Assembly: GCA_025667525.1 (NCBI GenBank)
Contig: CM046882.1
Span: 215,558,592 to 215,622,591 of the forward strand
Length of the DNA: 64,000 nucleotides
Direction of reading: 5' to 3'
Origin: Glebionis coronaria
Lineage: Eukaryota; Streptophyta; Magnoliopsida; Asterales; Asteraceae
Shown here piece after piece: positions 42,637 through 55,660 of this stretch. Position numbers and translations under genes: made by a program. The stretch's first letter is position 1, and each line of letters begins with the position of its first letter. The notes under the pieces were generated by a model that ran no database searches, was not told the DNA's origin, and was given only the letters and a program-made list of their open reading frames with translations.

Positions 42637-45600
42637 TGTAACACTCTTAATTTTCGTATCGGTACAGCGGAAGGGTCTTTCAGAGTGTTACGGGATAGCA
42701 CAATAACTCCAATCATAGACAACACATAAAAATGGTTGTAGAAGGTTCAACATACATTCATTCGATAAAAAGTTTTAAAGTGTACAACAGGTCCCAAATT
42801 ATACAGGTCATTTAGTTTACAAAACATAGATCGAATGAACATTTTTAATATTATGTGGGCCATCAAAGTCGATCTCCATCCGGATTACCTTCAAGCACCT
42901 GAGATAAAAACATGCAAAAATCATATCAGTGAATGCCGAGTGAATTCATAGAGTTTAATGAAAACCGTTATATAAAACAATCATTTAAAATCAGAACACA
43001 AGTATAATATCGGAAGTAAGTCCTCATATTACTAGTCAGGCAATATATAAATCAAGCATACATCTTAAACTGTCCATGAGACCGTAGCCTCAATATTACC
43101 ATGATAGGTAATATATTCATCGTTATTAGCGTCGTTATTATGTATAGGATACATTTTTATTTGGATTAGGATTATTATTAGCCGCATGACATTGTTACCT
43201 TATTATGAAAACAGCGGGCCGCGAACCCGACAAACAATTTTCCCATCTAAGTTAGCGTGTCGTCACAAAAATCACGCTATGGAATCTTCTCATACATAAA
43301 TTCGCTTACCAATCAATGTGGTACGACGGGGATCAACCGTCAAGGCGCGAACTAGGGTGATCGTCCCCAAATAGTACTATCAAATGCATAAGCGTCTACC
43401 AAATCCCGGTAGTTCACAATTCATGCTAATGGGACTGTAAGTGACATAACCTAACTACTAATAATCCTTTTAGTCTCGTTTATAGGGTCATAGCATCATT
43501 CGGGTCCATATCATTAAGCATACCATCGGGACTACTTGTGTTCTATTTTTATCAAAATCTAGCATGTTATCTCCCTCGCGGGTTTACAAATCATTTTATA
43601 AAACATTTAAAAGAGTGCGAGGCTATGAACTCACGTTGATAATGAAAGGCGGATTATCGGCTACGGGCGTGCTTCGGTCACGGAAACCTATATAAATAAT
43701 AATCGGTCTTAGACTTTGTCCAATGACTTTTATCAAAATAACAATATACATATGATGATTTTGTACATATGATGATGATCAAGTGGGTTTATATATCCTT
43801 GTTTACTCATTTTAGTGTTTACGTTTTGGTAACTTTTTACTAGTTTACTAGTTTTACCTATTTATCTATTTTAAGTCCAATAAGCTTAGCATAAGTTCTT
43901 TAACTTGTTTTAATCAATTTTATACTTATATTATCAGTATATATACTTTCCATGTTGGGCCCAAATAGGTTAAGCCCAATAAGTTCTTTTTATAAGTGTT
44001 TATCTTATTTAGTCCAATTATTAGTCCAAGTATTAGTCCAATATGTTTAGTTAGCTCGTTAATGTCCGTATGTCCTATAGTTCGGGTTTTATCGGTTTTT
44101 ACTTGTATTAGATACTTATATATCAGTATATGACTTTTAAAAACTTTACATTAGACGGGTTTGATCGTCTAAGTTTTAATTGGCGAAAAACGTTAATTTT
44201 ACGGTAATAGCCGAAAAAGTCGTAAAAATCAAGTTTATAGTTTTTATTACTTATAAGTATTATTCCACTACTACTTATATAATTTATCCATTTATTTAAC
44301 CTTTTACATATTTATATAAATAAGATTCATAAGTTAGTGGGTTTTTATTTTACATTTTATACAATAAAATTTGAGTGCTTATATAATAATAATAAACATT
44401 AATTCTCAAAATCTGATTTTTATTTTCATGTTCACCATTTTTATCATATCTAGAGTTCTATAATGAATTAGAAGCTCCTTTTTGGGTGACATGATCTTCA
44501 TATTATGTGCTACATTTAACTTAGTTATAGTTACTGCTCATTTTAAGTTTATCTAGCCTTAACAATCCCTACAAAACAGCTTATTTAGATTTTCACACTC
44601 ATCTTATTTTGATCATATCTCACTCATTATATTGATTCCATTGCATGGCCAACTCTCACATGTGTATAACATCTTGTACTTACTGTAAATGGATCATACC
44701 ATGCAAGTTTATCAGTTCATGTTTTAGTTATATACTGTTTTTATACAGCCAACTAAATAAGCATGATTTTAGCCTTATTTCTTATGGTTATTAACCTTTT
44801 TAAGCATATTTATCAACACTTGATCCCCACACAACATTTTTATCATCATATATACATCATATACATATACAATAATAAAGAAAATACATTTGTTCTTTAC
44901 AAAAATAACAAGAGAAAACGGAGAGGATGATCTTCTTTACCAACCAAGTGTATTTCTTATTTTTGGAAGACAAGAACTTGATGAACACCAAAAGTAACTC
45001 CAAGATCATCAAACACCAAGAACAATAGTTGAGAAATCAGCCCTAGGACACAAGCAAATCACCTCCAATGTTGTTAATATGGCCACCAAATGATCAAGGC
45101 TTCAAGATAACTCCATGATAGAGCTAAATAACATGTATTTCATGGCTAGAAAAGATCAAAAGGGGTGTTTGTAGCTTAAAAGTGGACGGCAAGGGTGAGA
45201 GTTTTTGAGAGGATTTGAGGTTGTTTGCATGTAAGTAAATGGTATGTGTGAAAAGTGGTTAATGGTTTTAGCTAGGAAGTGGAAAGAGTAAGCTTAAAGA
45301 GTAAGCTTAGTTACACTTGTAACTCTTTAGCTAACATGATGCCACATATGGTTGTGGTGTCATGTTGTGCCGTCCATGCTTGCTAGTAGGGTGGGACAAT
45401 GTATTTTGTCCCATCTCACTAGTTTACGGGTATTCCTCGATTCTAGTTTTCTCGATTTGCGTGCCCTCGGGTCGTTTCACTAAAAACGTTTTTATAAATT
45501 ATGAATCAACGTCACAAAACGAATCAAATAAAAATTGTCTCATCAAAAACGGAGTTTAAAAACGTAAATACGTAATCCTAAGGTTTCCGGTTTAGTCGTA

Positions 45601-45732
45601 AAAGACGCTAAATTATGCACGTAAGCCCAAATTTAAATCCGTAAATTGTGAGTTCGTCAACCAACACAAAAATAAGTTTCAAAATATTATACAAGAAAAT
45701 ATTTCACTACCTGAAAATGTTAGATTGTCACA
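42637..45732 (-). repeat. 3' LTR of G
   Basis: It pairs with 51825-54919 along its whole length. No long ORF inside. The + strand edge is TGTAACACTC. Confidence 0.93.
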
Positions 45733-45752
45733 GCTTTTCCTCCTAAAAGGGA
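45733..45752 (-). promoter_or_regulatory. Polypurine tract of G
   Basis: On the minus strand TTTTAGGAGGAAAAGC directly precedes the LTR start TGTGACA. Confidence 0.75.
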
Positions 45753-45759
45753 TCAACGT

Positions 45760-48440
45760 CCTCGTGATCCATTTCATTTGGATGTCCGTTTCTTATTGAA
45801 ATCGAAGAGGTGCGGATATTTCTTCCACATTTCATCGGATCTTGACAATAGGTATCCGACTTTGTTTCAGTTGCTTTACCTCACGGTCCATAACCTCTAC
45901 GGGCTATTCGATAAAATGCAACTTCCCATCTATTCTAACCTTACCTAACGGAATTTTCTCATTACTCACTGCTAGACATTTCTTCAGATTAGATACATGG
46001 AATGTGTTGTGAACACCATGAAGTTCTGGGGGTAACTCTAGTTTGTAAGCCACCGGACCTACTCTAGATAAAATCTTAAAGGGTCCAATATAACGGGGAT
46101 TCAATTTCCCTCGCTTTCCAAATCTGATAACACCTTTCCATGGTGATACTTTCAACATTACTCGGTCACCCACTTTAAACTCTATTGGCTTCCGCCACAC
46201 ATCCGCGTAACTTTTCTGTCTACTACGGGCAGTCAACAACCTATTCTTAATCTGAACTATCATCTCTGTAGTCTCCCGGATCAATTCCGGTCCCGTGAGC
46301 TGGGTATCCCCAACTTCACTCCAACATACAGGAGATCTACACTTCCTACCATACAAAGCTTCAAACGGTGCAACCTTAATACTAGAATGGTAACTATTGT
46401 TATACGAAAACTCTGCTAACGGAAAATGTTTATCCCAATTCTTACCAAAGTCTAACACACAAGCTCTCAACATATCTTCTAGTGTTTGTATCGTCCTTTC
46501 ACTCTGCCCATCCGTCTGGGGGTGATAAGTAGTGCTCATGTCGAGATTCGTTCCCAAAGATCTTTGGAGAGATTTCCAAAAATTCGATGCGAATCTAGGA
46601 TCTCGATCTGAAATGATCGATACAGGCACTCCATGCTTGCATACAACATTCACAAGGTATATACGAGTCAGCTTCTCCAGTGAGAACTGCTCTTTAACCG
46701 GAATGAAGTGTGCTGATTTGGTCAGTCTGTCGACAATAACCCAAATCGAGTTGTTTCCAGATGATGTTCTAGGAAGCTTGGTGATAAAGTCCATCGTAAT
46801 TCGCTCCCACTTCCATTCAGGAATCTTTGGCTGCTGAAGTAGTCCTGATGGCTTTTGATGTTCAGCTTTGGCTCTAGCACAAGTCAAGCATTGAAGAAGA
46901 TACATAGCTATGTCAGCTTTCATATTCGGCCACCAGTAAAACTTCTTCAAATCATGGTACATCTTATCAGATCCTGGATGAATGGAATACTTAGATTTAT
47001 GGGATTCTAACATAATCAAATCTCTTAAGCCTCCAAACTTAGGTATCCACATACGACCTCTTAAGCATTTCACTCCATCAGCTCTAACCTCTAAAGGATC
47101 TCCTTCTCCTCGGAAACCTTCATTAACAAAATTCTCCTTCTTACAAGCTTCTATTTGCGCATTTCTAATTTGCTCAGGCAAATTATTGTGCACGGTCAAG
47201 ACTAGAGAACGTACCCTGATAGGCTCTCTATCTTTCCTACTTAACGCATCGGCAACAACATTGGCTTTTCCTGGGTGATATTTTATATCACAATCATAAT
47301 CACTTAACAACTCTATCCATCTTCGTTGCCTCATGTTCAATTCCTTCTGGTCGAGAATATACTGTAGGCTTTTATGATCGGTGAATACCGTACACTTGGT
47401 GCCATACAGATAATGTCTCCACAACCTAAGAGCAAAGACTACAACTCCTAACTCAAGATCATGAGTAGTATAATTCTCCTCATTATTCCTTAATTGCCTA
47501 GAAGCATAAGCTATCACTTTCTCTCTCTGCATCAAAACAGCTCCATAGCCTCTAAGAGATGCATCACAATACACTACAAAATCTTCACTCCCGTCGGGTA
47601 ATGATAAGATTGGCGCACTACATAATTTTTGCTTCAATGTCTGAATTGCTCCATCTTCATCACTTCCACAAACGAAGGTTTATTCTTCTGGGTAAGCTTA
47701 GTCAAGGGTTTAGCTATCAAAGAAAATTCTTTAATGAATCGCCTATAATAGCCAGCCAATCCTAAGAACTGTCGCACTTCCGTTGGCGTTGTCGGTGCAG
47801 ACCAATTCTTAATAGCTTCAACCTTTGCAGGATCAACATGAATTCCATCTTTGTTAATCACATGACCAAGAAATTGCACAGAATCTAACCAGAAATCACA
47901 TTTCGAAAACTTAGCATACAACCTTTCATCCTTCAACAAATTCAAAACAATCCTTAAATGTTCTCTATGTTCATCTTCATTCTTAGAATAGATTAGAATA
48001 TCGTCAATAAACACAATCATGAATTTATCCAAGTAGGGCTTGCACACTCGATTCATTAAATCCATGAAAACCGCAGGTGCGTTAGTTAACCCAAATTGCA
48101 TTACTTGAAATTCATAGTGTCCATAATGAGTTCTAAAGGCAGTTATAGGAATATCTTCTTCACGAACGCGAAGTTGGTGATATCCTGACCGCAAATCTAT
48201 CTTAGAATACACACTAGATCCTTGCAGTTGATCAAACAAATCATCAATCCTAGGTAAAGGATATCGATTTTTAATTGTCAACTTATTCAGTTCCCTATAG
48301 TCAATGCACATACGGAAAGATCCATCCTTCTTCTTAACGAACAAGACTGGAGCTCCCCAAGGCGACGAGCTCGGTCAAATAAAACCTTTATCAGACAACT
48401 CCTTAAGTTGCTCAGATAACTCCTTTAATTCAGAAGGGGC
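45760..48440 (-). pseudogene. Element G pol: RT, RNase H, integrase and chromodomain remnant
   Basis: It continues the gag-protease frame after two stops, TGA near 48444 (RAPY*LAPSE) and TGA near 48379 (GFI*PSSSPWG); both sit where Arg (CGA) is expected. RT (to 47650) has [11 protein letters not shown] and [10 protein letters not shown] small frameshift near 47665 moves RNase H and integrase (45904-47637) to another frame: [10 protein letters not shown], zinc-binding HPGSDKMYH ... CLTCARA, and the acidic triad [23 protein letters not shown]. The C-terminal chromodomain starts PVEVMDREVKQL after a stop at 45904. It then lacks about 15 residues, including the WNS..GPEYTWE core seen in element J, and ends KKYPHLF. 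Confidence 0.87.
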
Positions 48441-48443
48441 TAA

Positions 48444-50252
48444 TCAGTAAGGCGCACGTGCCACCGGTGCAGCACCAGGAATTAAATCGATTCGAAACTC
48501 TACTTGCCTTATCCGTGGAAGTCCGGGTAAATCTTTAGGAAATACCTCAGGAAATTCACAAATAATAGGTACATCTTCCAATCGTTTCTCCCTAGACTCA
48601 TTCCCGGTCACTTGAGCTAAGAATAACTCACAACCGTTCCTGATGTACTTTTGGACTTTAATACATGAAACGATTTTCAAACGGGATTCACCTCGATTAC
48701 CATCAATTACTAACGTCCTATTCCTAAGAGGAATCTTAACTTTCTTCTCTCCACATAAAATAGTAGCATTATTCAACGACAACCAATCCATACCAATAAT
48801 AATATCAAAACTACCTAATTCTATCAACATCAAATCAATCGGAAAGGAATGGTTCAAGAGATTTAGAGAGCATCCTTCTAATAGCTTATTAGTTTTTACT
48901 AATTTACCATTAGCCAATTCCACCTCGTAACTGGTATTTATCTTAACAGGTTCAATGTCAATAAGGGCATTAAATTTAGTGGATACAAAGCTCCTATCAG
49001 ACCCCGAATCAAATAAAGCAACATCATAATGATTGTTGAGTAAAAACATACCGGTAACGACATTCAGATCCTCTTTCTTCACCTCAATTGTTCCAAGTTG
49101 ATAGACACCACCCTGGGGGTTTCTTCCAAGTACAATCGATTTCAACTTGGGGCATTCCGATTTCCTATGACCTTCTTCATTACAGTTGAAGCAAATGGTT
49201 CCCTTCTTACACCTTTCAACCTTGTGTCCAAGCTTTCCGCAATTTCGGCACTTCCAGCAATCGCCAGCATGCCTCTTGTTGACACACTTAGGACATCTAT
49301 CATCGTTGCGTGGTGCATTGTAGGTAAGAGCATTTGCATTCCCCTTTCTCTGGTTCTGACGGCGATTGAAATTCTTCCTATTATCACCTCTATCTACACG
49401 ATCACCATCTCCCTTTCTTTTCTCACCAACACGGGCTTCATCTTCCCTATCCTGAATTATCTGTCCAATGAGTTGGTAAGCCATTCGAACAGCATCATCA
49501 ATGGTCAGTGGTTTAGATGATGTCACGTCCCCCCAGATATTCCTGGTCAACCCTTTAATATATTGCTCAATTCGGATCTCTTCGGGTTCAACCAATCGAG
49601 GACATAGCAAGGCCAACTCATGGAATCGGTTTGTGTAACTATCAATGTCCACACCTTTCATTCTCAAATGAATCAACTCTTGTTCTAACCTAATAATCAC
49701 ACTACGAGGACAAAACTCCAAAGTCATCCACTTCTTAATTTCAGCCCAAGGAGTAGCATTAGCAGCATCAAGACCCATGAAAGCAATTCTCCCGTTCCAC
49801 CAAGTCAACGCACGACCTTTAAGAGTAGCCATAGCAAAAGTCACTTTATCTTCCTCTTTACACTTACTAATCCGAAACACCGACTCAATCTTCTTAATCC
49901 ACTGGCTTAGTCCTACAGCACCTTCAGTTCCATTAAAAGGTAGAGGTTCACACTTCATGAACGTCACATAAGTACAGCCACCAACTTCAGGTGCATTAGC
50001 TCCAAGTCCTCCTACATTTCCTCCAGCATTAACATTCACATTATTAGCATTCGCATTCACATTAGTACCGCCAATTCCACTACCGCCAGCTCCACTACCG
50101 CCAGCTCCACTACCGCCAGCTCCACTACCGCCAGCTCCACTACCGCCAGCTTCATTTCTAACATTTGCCATAAATTCAGTCATAGATGCGGTAACTTGCT
50201 CCGTAATAATCCTACGTACATCATCCTCAGTCACAGCCTTCTTGGGCGGCAT
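48444..50252 (-). CDS. Element G gag-protease, 602 codons
   Basis: It starts MPPKK. Order: N-terminal helix; Gly-Ser-rich repeat (residues ~35-62) encoded by a 15-bp minisatellite; retrotransposon gag domain (~95-260, with ALTWWNG and RFHELALLCP); basic stretch; two CCHC zinc knuckles near 335-370 (CRNCGKLGHKVERC, CFNCNEEGHRKSEC) preceded by a third Cys-rich piece; aspartic protease with FDSGSDRSF near 416 and IIGMDWL. It ends in the link to RT (FPEVFPKDLPGLP) where a TGA replaces an Arg codon. The gag and protease portions look intact. Confidence 0.9.
   Translation of the reverse strand: MPPKKAVTEDDVRRIITEQVTASMTEFMANVRNEAGGSGAGGSGAGGSGAGGSGAGGSGIGGTNVNANANNVNVNAGGNVGGLGANAPEVGGCTYVTFMKCEPLPFNGTEGAVGLSQWIKKIESVFRISKCKEEDKVTFAMATLKGRALTWWNGRIAFMGLDAANATPWAEIKKWMTLEFCPRSVIIRLEQELIHLRMKGVDIDSYTNRFHELALLCPRLVEPEEIRIEQYIKGLTRNIWGDVTSSKPLTIDDAVRMAYQLIGQIIQDREDEARVGEKRKGDGDRVDRGDNRKNFNRRQNQRKGNANALTYNAPRNDDRCPKCVNKRHAGDCWKCRNCGKLGHKVERCKKGTICFNCNEEGHRKSECPKLKSIVLGRNPQGGVYQLGTIEVKKEDLNVVTGMFLLNNHYDVALFDSGSDRSFVSTKFNALIDIEPVKINTSYEVELANGKLVKTNKLLEGCSLNLLNHSFPIDLMLIELGSFDIIIGMDWLSLNNATILCGEKKVKIPLRNRTLVIDGNRGESRLKIVSCIKVQKYIRNGCELFLAQVTGNESREKRLEDVPIICEFPEVFPKDLPGLPRIRQVEFRIDLIPGAAPVARAPY
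50069..50150. repeat. 15-bp minisatellite in G gag
   Basis: About five units of a 15-bp repeat (ACTACCGCCAGCTCC on the plus strand) encode GGSGA in the gag N-terminus. The repeat keeps frame. Confidence 0.85.
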
Positions 50253-50574
50253 AGTTCTATAATTTCACAATTTCAAAATATTAAGCATTCACCCAACAAA
50301 GGATTCATATAATATGGATTGAATTCATAATCAAATATGGCACAATATGGGAGTCAAGACAAGATACATATTTCATTCGATTTGAAACGAAAGTATTGTC
50401 TTAGTTACATCCCATATCAAAGTTCTAGCACTATATACACTCAAAATTCGTGCCAAGTCTACTACTAACAAGTCGGTTCAGTCAAAGCTACAAAAGCACA
50501 AAAGATATAAAGGTCACTACTAAATACAGACTGGTCTACTGAGAACCGCCAGATGGTCTATCATCTATCGTCTT

Positions 50575-51546
50575 CTATATCTTCGTTGGACGATCACTAG
50601 ACACATCTTCAGCTGAGCGCTTACGGATCACTCCTCTTTCAACCATGTCGGCATAAAATCTACTGTTCCAACCCACGGATATATTCAACTCCTTCTCAGC
50701 TTTCTCACGCATCGCACGAGCTACACTCAACTGAATCTCCATAGAATTCACCTTTCTCTTCATTTCAGCAAACTCACCACTTTCTAACACTGATAACCTC
50801 CTAAAAGCATCATTCAAACCACGTTCCACATCGGTCAAATCCAAAATAAGCAATTCTCGCTCTTTCTCACCAACCTTAGTCTTCGACTCTAATTAAGCAA
50901 CTTGAGTCTGAACAACACCTAATCCAACCTCTGTCATACAACTCTTAACACGGGAAGCATCTTGATCACGTCTCAAGGCCCATGGTGCAAGACCATCAAT
51001 ATGAGTAGCCTCTCGAGCACTAGACGACTCTCCTATCACACGTCTACGTGTAGCAATACCATCAGTACCATCAGGTGCATTGTCATCCTCATCCTCCTCT
51101 GATTCAGAATCAGATTCAGACGATTCAGACATTTCATCCCTAGGTAACTCAACCTCAAAATCAGACAAATCAACTGGTGGGGGCAAAGGCTCGCCCTCTG
51201 GAACATTATAAGGATAAATAAGCTCAGCTTCCTCATCATCATCGACCTCAACATCTATACCTACATCCTCCTCGACATCCTCGTCGTCAATCTCATCATC
51301 TAAATTATCTAACCCAATCTCCTCATCATTCTCAATAACAACATTATCAATCTCATTTTCTACCAAGTCAACCTGAGGGGCAATCTGATCTCCTAGTCCT
51401 AAATCGGGCTCGGGATCCTCAAATGGTTCCTCCTCATCATCCATATCATAATCTACTAAGTCTAAATAAGGATCATCATCTACATTAGGTTCGGGAATAG
51501 CATGGTTTTCTACAAGAATATTAGGGTCAGCCATGACAATCTGCAT
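50575..51546 (-). pseudogene. Element G extra ORF upstream of gag (acidic plus coiled coil), one stop
   Basis: ATG at 51546 (or MADPN at 51534) opens a 217-codon acidic protein: the first ~150 residues are dominated by Asp, Glu and Pro, followed by GESSSARE and GLAPWALRRD. A TAA near 50893-50895 ends it. The same frame continues for another ~100 codons with heptad-like Leu/Glu/Arg content (VERGLNDAFRRLSVLES) and a basic end (RKRSAEDV). It lies between primer site and gag. I recall similar acidic-then-helical proteins in Asteraceae repeat annotations (from memory). No enzyme motif; function unknown. Confidence 0.65.
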
Positions 51547-51809
51547 TTATATATATATCTCGTATTAGGATAACATACTATTTAAACAATTACATACTGA
51601 AATCACGATATATACATATATATAAATTAAATTATATATATCAAAATATATATCTTCTCAATAGGGCTTGTTGGTAACGTTGGAGATCTCTGGCACCGTT
51701 ATAGTCAAAAGATTTTTCAAATATTTTCTCAAATGTTCATTGTCAAAAGATTTTGAAAAGTTTTGTTCAAAACCTTGGTTTTTAAAATCTTTTGTTCTCT
51801 ATAACGAGA

Positions 51810-51821
51810 GCTCTGGTACCA
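51810..51821 (-). promoter_or_regulatory. Primer binding site of G (initiator-Met type, one mismatch)
   Basis: TGGTACCAGAGC on the minus strand, 3 nt after the LTR end, differs by one base from TGGTATCAGAGC, the standard tRNA-iMet primer site seen at 57205. Confidence 0.7.
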
Positions 51822-51824
51822 AAC

Positions 51825-54800
51825 TGTAACACTCTCAATTTTCGTATCGGTACAGCGGAAGGGTCTTTCAGAGTGTTACGGATAGCACAATAACTCCAAT
51901 CATAGACAACACATAAAAATGGTTGTACAAGGTTCAACATACATTCATTCGATAAAAAGTTTTAAAGTGTACAACAGGTCCCAAATTATATAGGTCATTT
52001 AGTTTACAAAACATAGATCGAATGAACATTTTTAATATTATGTGGGCCATCAGAGTCGATCTCCATCCGGATTACCTTCAAGCACCTGAGATAAAAACAT
52101 GCAAAAATCATATTAGCGAATGCCGAGTGAATTCATAGAGTTTAATGAAAACCGTTATATAAAACAATCATTTAAAATCAGAACACAAGTATAATATCGG
52201 AAGTAAGTCCTCATATTGCTAGTCAGGCAATATATAAATCAAGCATACATCTTAAACCGTCCATGAGACCGTAGCCTCAATATTACCATGATAGGTAATA
52301 TATTCATCGTTATTAGCGTCGTTATTATGTATAGGATACATTTTTATTTGGATTAGGATTATTATTAGCCGCATGACATTGTTACCTTACTATGAAAACA
52401 GCGGGCCGCGAACCCGACAAACAATTTGCCCATCTAAGTTAGCGTGTCGTCACAAAAATCACGCTATGGAATCTTCTCATACATAAATTCGCTTACCAAT
52501 CAATGTGGTACGACGGGGATCAACCGTCAAGGTGCGAACTGGGGTGATCGTCCCCAAATAGTACTATCAAATGCATAAGCGTCTACCGAATCCCGGTAGT
52601 TCACAATTCATGCTAATGGGACTTTAAGTGACATAACCTAGCTACTAATAATCCTTTTAGTCTCGTTTATAGGGTCATAACATCATTCGGGTCCATATCA
52701 TTAAGCATACCATCGGGACTACTTGTGTTCTATTTTTATCAAAATCTAGCATGTTATCTCCCTCGCGGGTTTAGAAATCATTTTATAAAACATTTAAAAG
52801 AGTGCGAGGCTATGAACTCACGTTGATAATGAAAAGCGGATTATCGGCTACGGGCGTGCTTCGGTCACGGAAACCTATATAAATAATAATCGATCTTAGA
52901 CTTTGTCCAATGACTTTTATCAAAATAACAATATACATATGATGATTTTGTACATATGATGATGATCAAGTGGGTTTATATATCCTTGTTTACTCATTTT
53001 TGTGTTTACGTTTTGGTAACTTTTTACTAGTTTACTAGTTTTACCTATTTATCTATTTTAAGTCCAATAAGCTTAGTATAAGTTCTTTAACTTGTTTTAA
53101 TCCATTTTATACTTATATTATCAGTATATATACTTTCCATGTTGGGCCCAGATGGGTTAAGCCCAATAAGTTCTTTTTATAAGTGTTTATCTTATTTAGT
53201 CCAATTATTAGTCCAAGTATTAGTCCAATATGTTTAGTTAGCTCGTTAATGTCCGTATGTCCTATAGTTCGGGTTTTATCGGTTTTTACTTGTATTAGAT
53301 ACTTATATATCAGTATATGACTTTTAAAAACTTTACCTTAGACGGGTTTGATCGTCTAAGTTTTAATTGGCGAAAAACGTTAATTTTACGGTAATAGCCG
53401 AAAAAGTCGTAAAAATCAAGTTTATAGTTTTTATTACTTATAAGTATTATTCCACTACTATTTATATAATTTATCCATTTATTTAACCTTTTAAATATTT
53501 ATATAAATAAGATTCATAAGTTAGTGGGTTTTTATTTTACATTTTATACAATAAAATTTGAGTGCTTATATAATAATAATAAACATTAATTCTCAAAATC
53601 TGATTTTTATTTTCATGTTCACCATTTTTATCATATCTAGAGTTCTATAATGAATTAGAAGCTGATTTTTGGGTGACATAATCTTCATATTATGTGATAC
53701 ATTTAACTTAGTTATAGATACTGCTCTTGTTAAGTTTATCTAGCCTTAACAGTCCCTACAAAACAACTTATTCAGATTTGCACACTCATCTTGTTTTGAT
53801 CGTATCTCACTCATTATATTGATTCCATTGCATGGCCAACTCTCACATGTGTATAACATCTTGTACTTACTGTAAATGGATCATACCATGCAAGTTTATC
53901 AGTTCATGTTTTAGTTATATACTGTTTTTATACAGCCAACTAAATAAGCATGATTTTAGCCTTATTTCTTATGGTTATTAACCTTTTTAAGCATATTTAT
54001 CAACACTTGATCCCCACACAACATTTTTATCATCATATATACATCATATACATATAAAATAATAAAGAAAATACATTTGTTCTTTACAAAAATAACAAGA
54101 GAAAATGGAGAGGATGATCTTCTTTACCAACCAAGTGTATTTCTTGTTTTTGGAAGACAAGAACTTGATGAACACCAAAAGTAACTCCAAGATCATCAAA
54201 CACCAAGAATAATAGTTGATAAATCAGCCCTAGGACACAAGCAAATCACCTCCAATGTTGTTAATATGGCCACCAAATGATCAAGGCTTCAAGATAACTC
54301 CATGATAGAGCTAGATAACATGTATTTCATGGCTAGAAAAGATCAAAAGGGGTGTTTGTAGCTTAAAAGTGGACGGCAAGGGTGAGAGTTTTTGAGAGGA
54401 TTTGAGGTTGTTTGCATGTAAGTAATGGGTATGTGTGAAAATTGGTTAATGGTTTTAGCTAGGAAGTGGAAAGAGTAAGCTTAAAGAGCAAGCTTAGTTA
54501 CACTTGTAACTCTTTAGCAAACATGATCCCACATATGGTTGTGGTGTCATGTTGTGCCGTCCATGCTTGCTAGTGGGGTGGGACAATGTATTTTGTCCCA
54601 TCTCACTAGTTTACGGGTATTCCTCGATTCTAGTTTTCTCGATTTGCGTGCCCTCGGGTCGTTTCACTAAAAACGTTTTTATAAATTATGAATCAACGTC
54701 ACAAAACGAATCCAATAAAAATTGTCTCATCAAAAACGGAGTTTAAAAACGTAAATACGTAATCCTAAGGTTTCCGGTTTAGTCGTAAAAGACGCTAAAT

Positions 54801-54919
54801 TATGCACGTAATCCCAAATTTAAATCCGTAAATTGTGAGTTCGTCAACCAACACAAAAATAAGTTTCAAAATATTATATGAGAAAATATTTCACTACCTG
54901 AAAATGTTAGATTGTCACA
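51825..54919 (-). repeat. 5' LTR of G
   Basis: Pairs with 42637-45732; followed by the ACCGG duplication. Confidence 0.93.
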
Positions 54920-54924
54920 ACCGG

Positions 54925-55258
54925 AGGAATGAAAACGATGGAGCAAACTCAAGAGTCGTAATTCAAGACCACATGCTCATGTAAAAGAAGAAAGCTCAAG
55001 AACATCTAAAGACAAAGACTTCCGCTACTCTGATGATCAAGAGAGATTGTTAACAAGCTTTCATATCAAATCAAAGTTTGAGTATGTGGGGAAAGACACA
55101 AGAACACAAGATGGCAAAGTTTTAAGATCAAGTCAAGGGAAAGATCAAAGATCCAAGATCACAAGTCATGAAAGGAACTATGAAAGAACTCTCAAGACAA
55201 CGAGCTTCAAAGTCAACAACACCAAAGAAGTGAAGTTACATATTACATGACCACCCCT
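54925..55258 (+). other. Element H: purine-rich internal region before its 3' LTR
   Basis: A- and G-rich DNA (many AAGA, CAAG words) continues the sequence interrupted by G at 42636 and leads into a polypurine tract. A 67-codon frame here looks like a low-complexity artefact. H could be the 3' end of copia element E or a separate non-autonomous element; I cannot decide. Confidence 0.5.
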
Positions 55259-55269
55259 TAGAGGGAGAT
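55259..55269 (+). promoter_or_regulatory. Polypurine tract of H
   Basis: AGAGGGAGA directly before TGTTAGCCG, the usual form of a copia 3' LTR start. Confidence 0.6.
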
Positions 55270-55660
55270 TGTTAGCCGTATTTAAAGTGATGGTCATATA
55301 ATATACCGTTACGAAGCTCGTGGAAAATGCTACATAATCGTGTTGAGAGTTCTAGTATAATGTTTGGTATGTAACGGGAATTAGTCCCGAACACTCAAAT
55401 GAGGAAGGCCTTCTATACTTTACACTTGTAGTATAAAAGGTCCCTAGCACCTCATTTGAGTGTGGGTGTCTTCCATTTCATAGATTGTATAGAGAGAAAC
55501 ATATGTCTTTCTCTCACTAGGATTTCACAACCATCTTTGTTTTTCTCTTTTTCTTCATCTAATCTAATCTTTCTTTTTGGTTTAATCTTGTTCTTCATCA
55601 TCTCCATTTCTTGTTCTATAAGTCGTGTGTTACGTCATACAGTATTTGTTTTCCTTGATT
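55270..55660 (+). repeat. Probable 3' LTR of H (end approximate)
   Basis: It starts TGTTAGCC after a polypurine tract and has a TATA box (GTATAAAAGG, 55431-55440) followed by a CT-rich tract near 55520. No partner LTR is in the window and the 3' edge is uncertain. Confidence 0.5.

Larger units (their letters stand above)
42637..54919 (-). mobile_element. Element G: Tekay-type chromovirus (Ty3/gypsy)
   Basis: LTRs 42637-45732 and 51825-54919 (about 3.1 kb, roughly 2 percent apart by eye) start TGTGACA and end TGTTACA on the minus strand. The ACCGG duplication lies at 42632-42636 and 54920-54924. Inside, in the minus sense: primer site, extra 5' ORF, gag-protease, RT, RNase H, integrase, damaged chromodomain, polypurine tract. 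The pol is broken by two stops and a frameshift. Confidence 0.93.

Noticed and set aside
55047..55250. 67-codon Lys/Ser/Thr-rich ORF before H's polypurine tract
   Set aside because: Low-complexity purine-rich DNA without domain or second copy to test.
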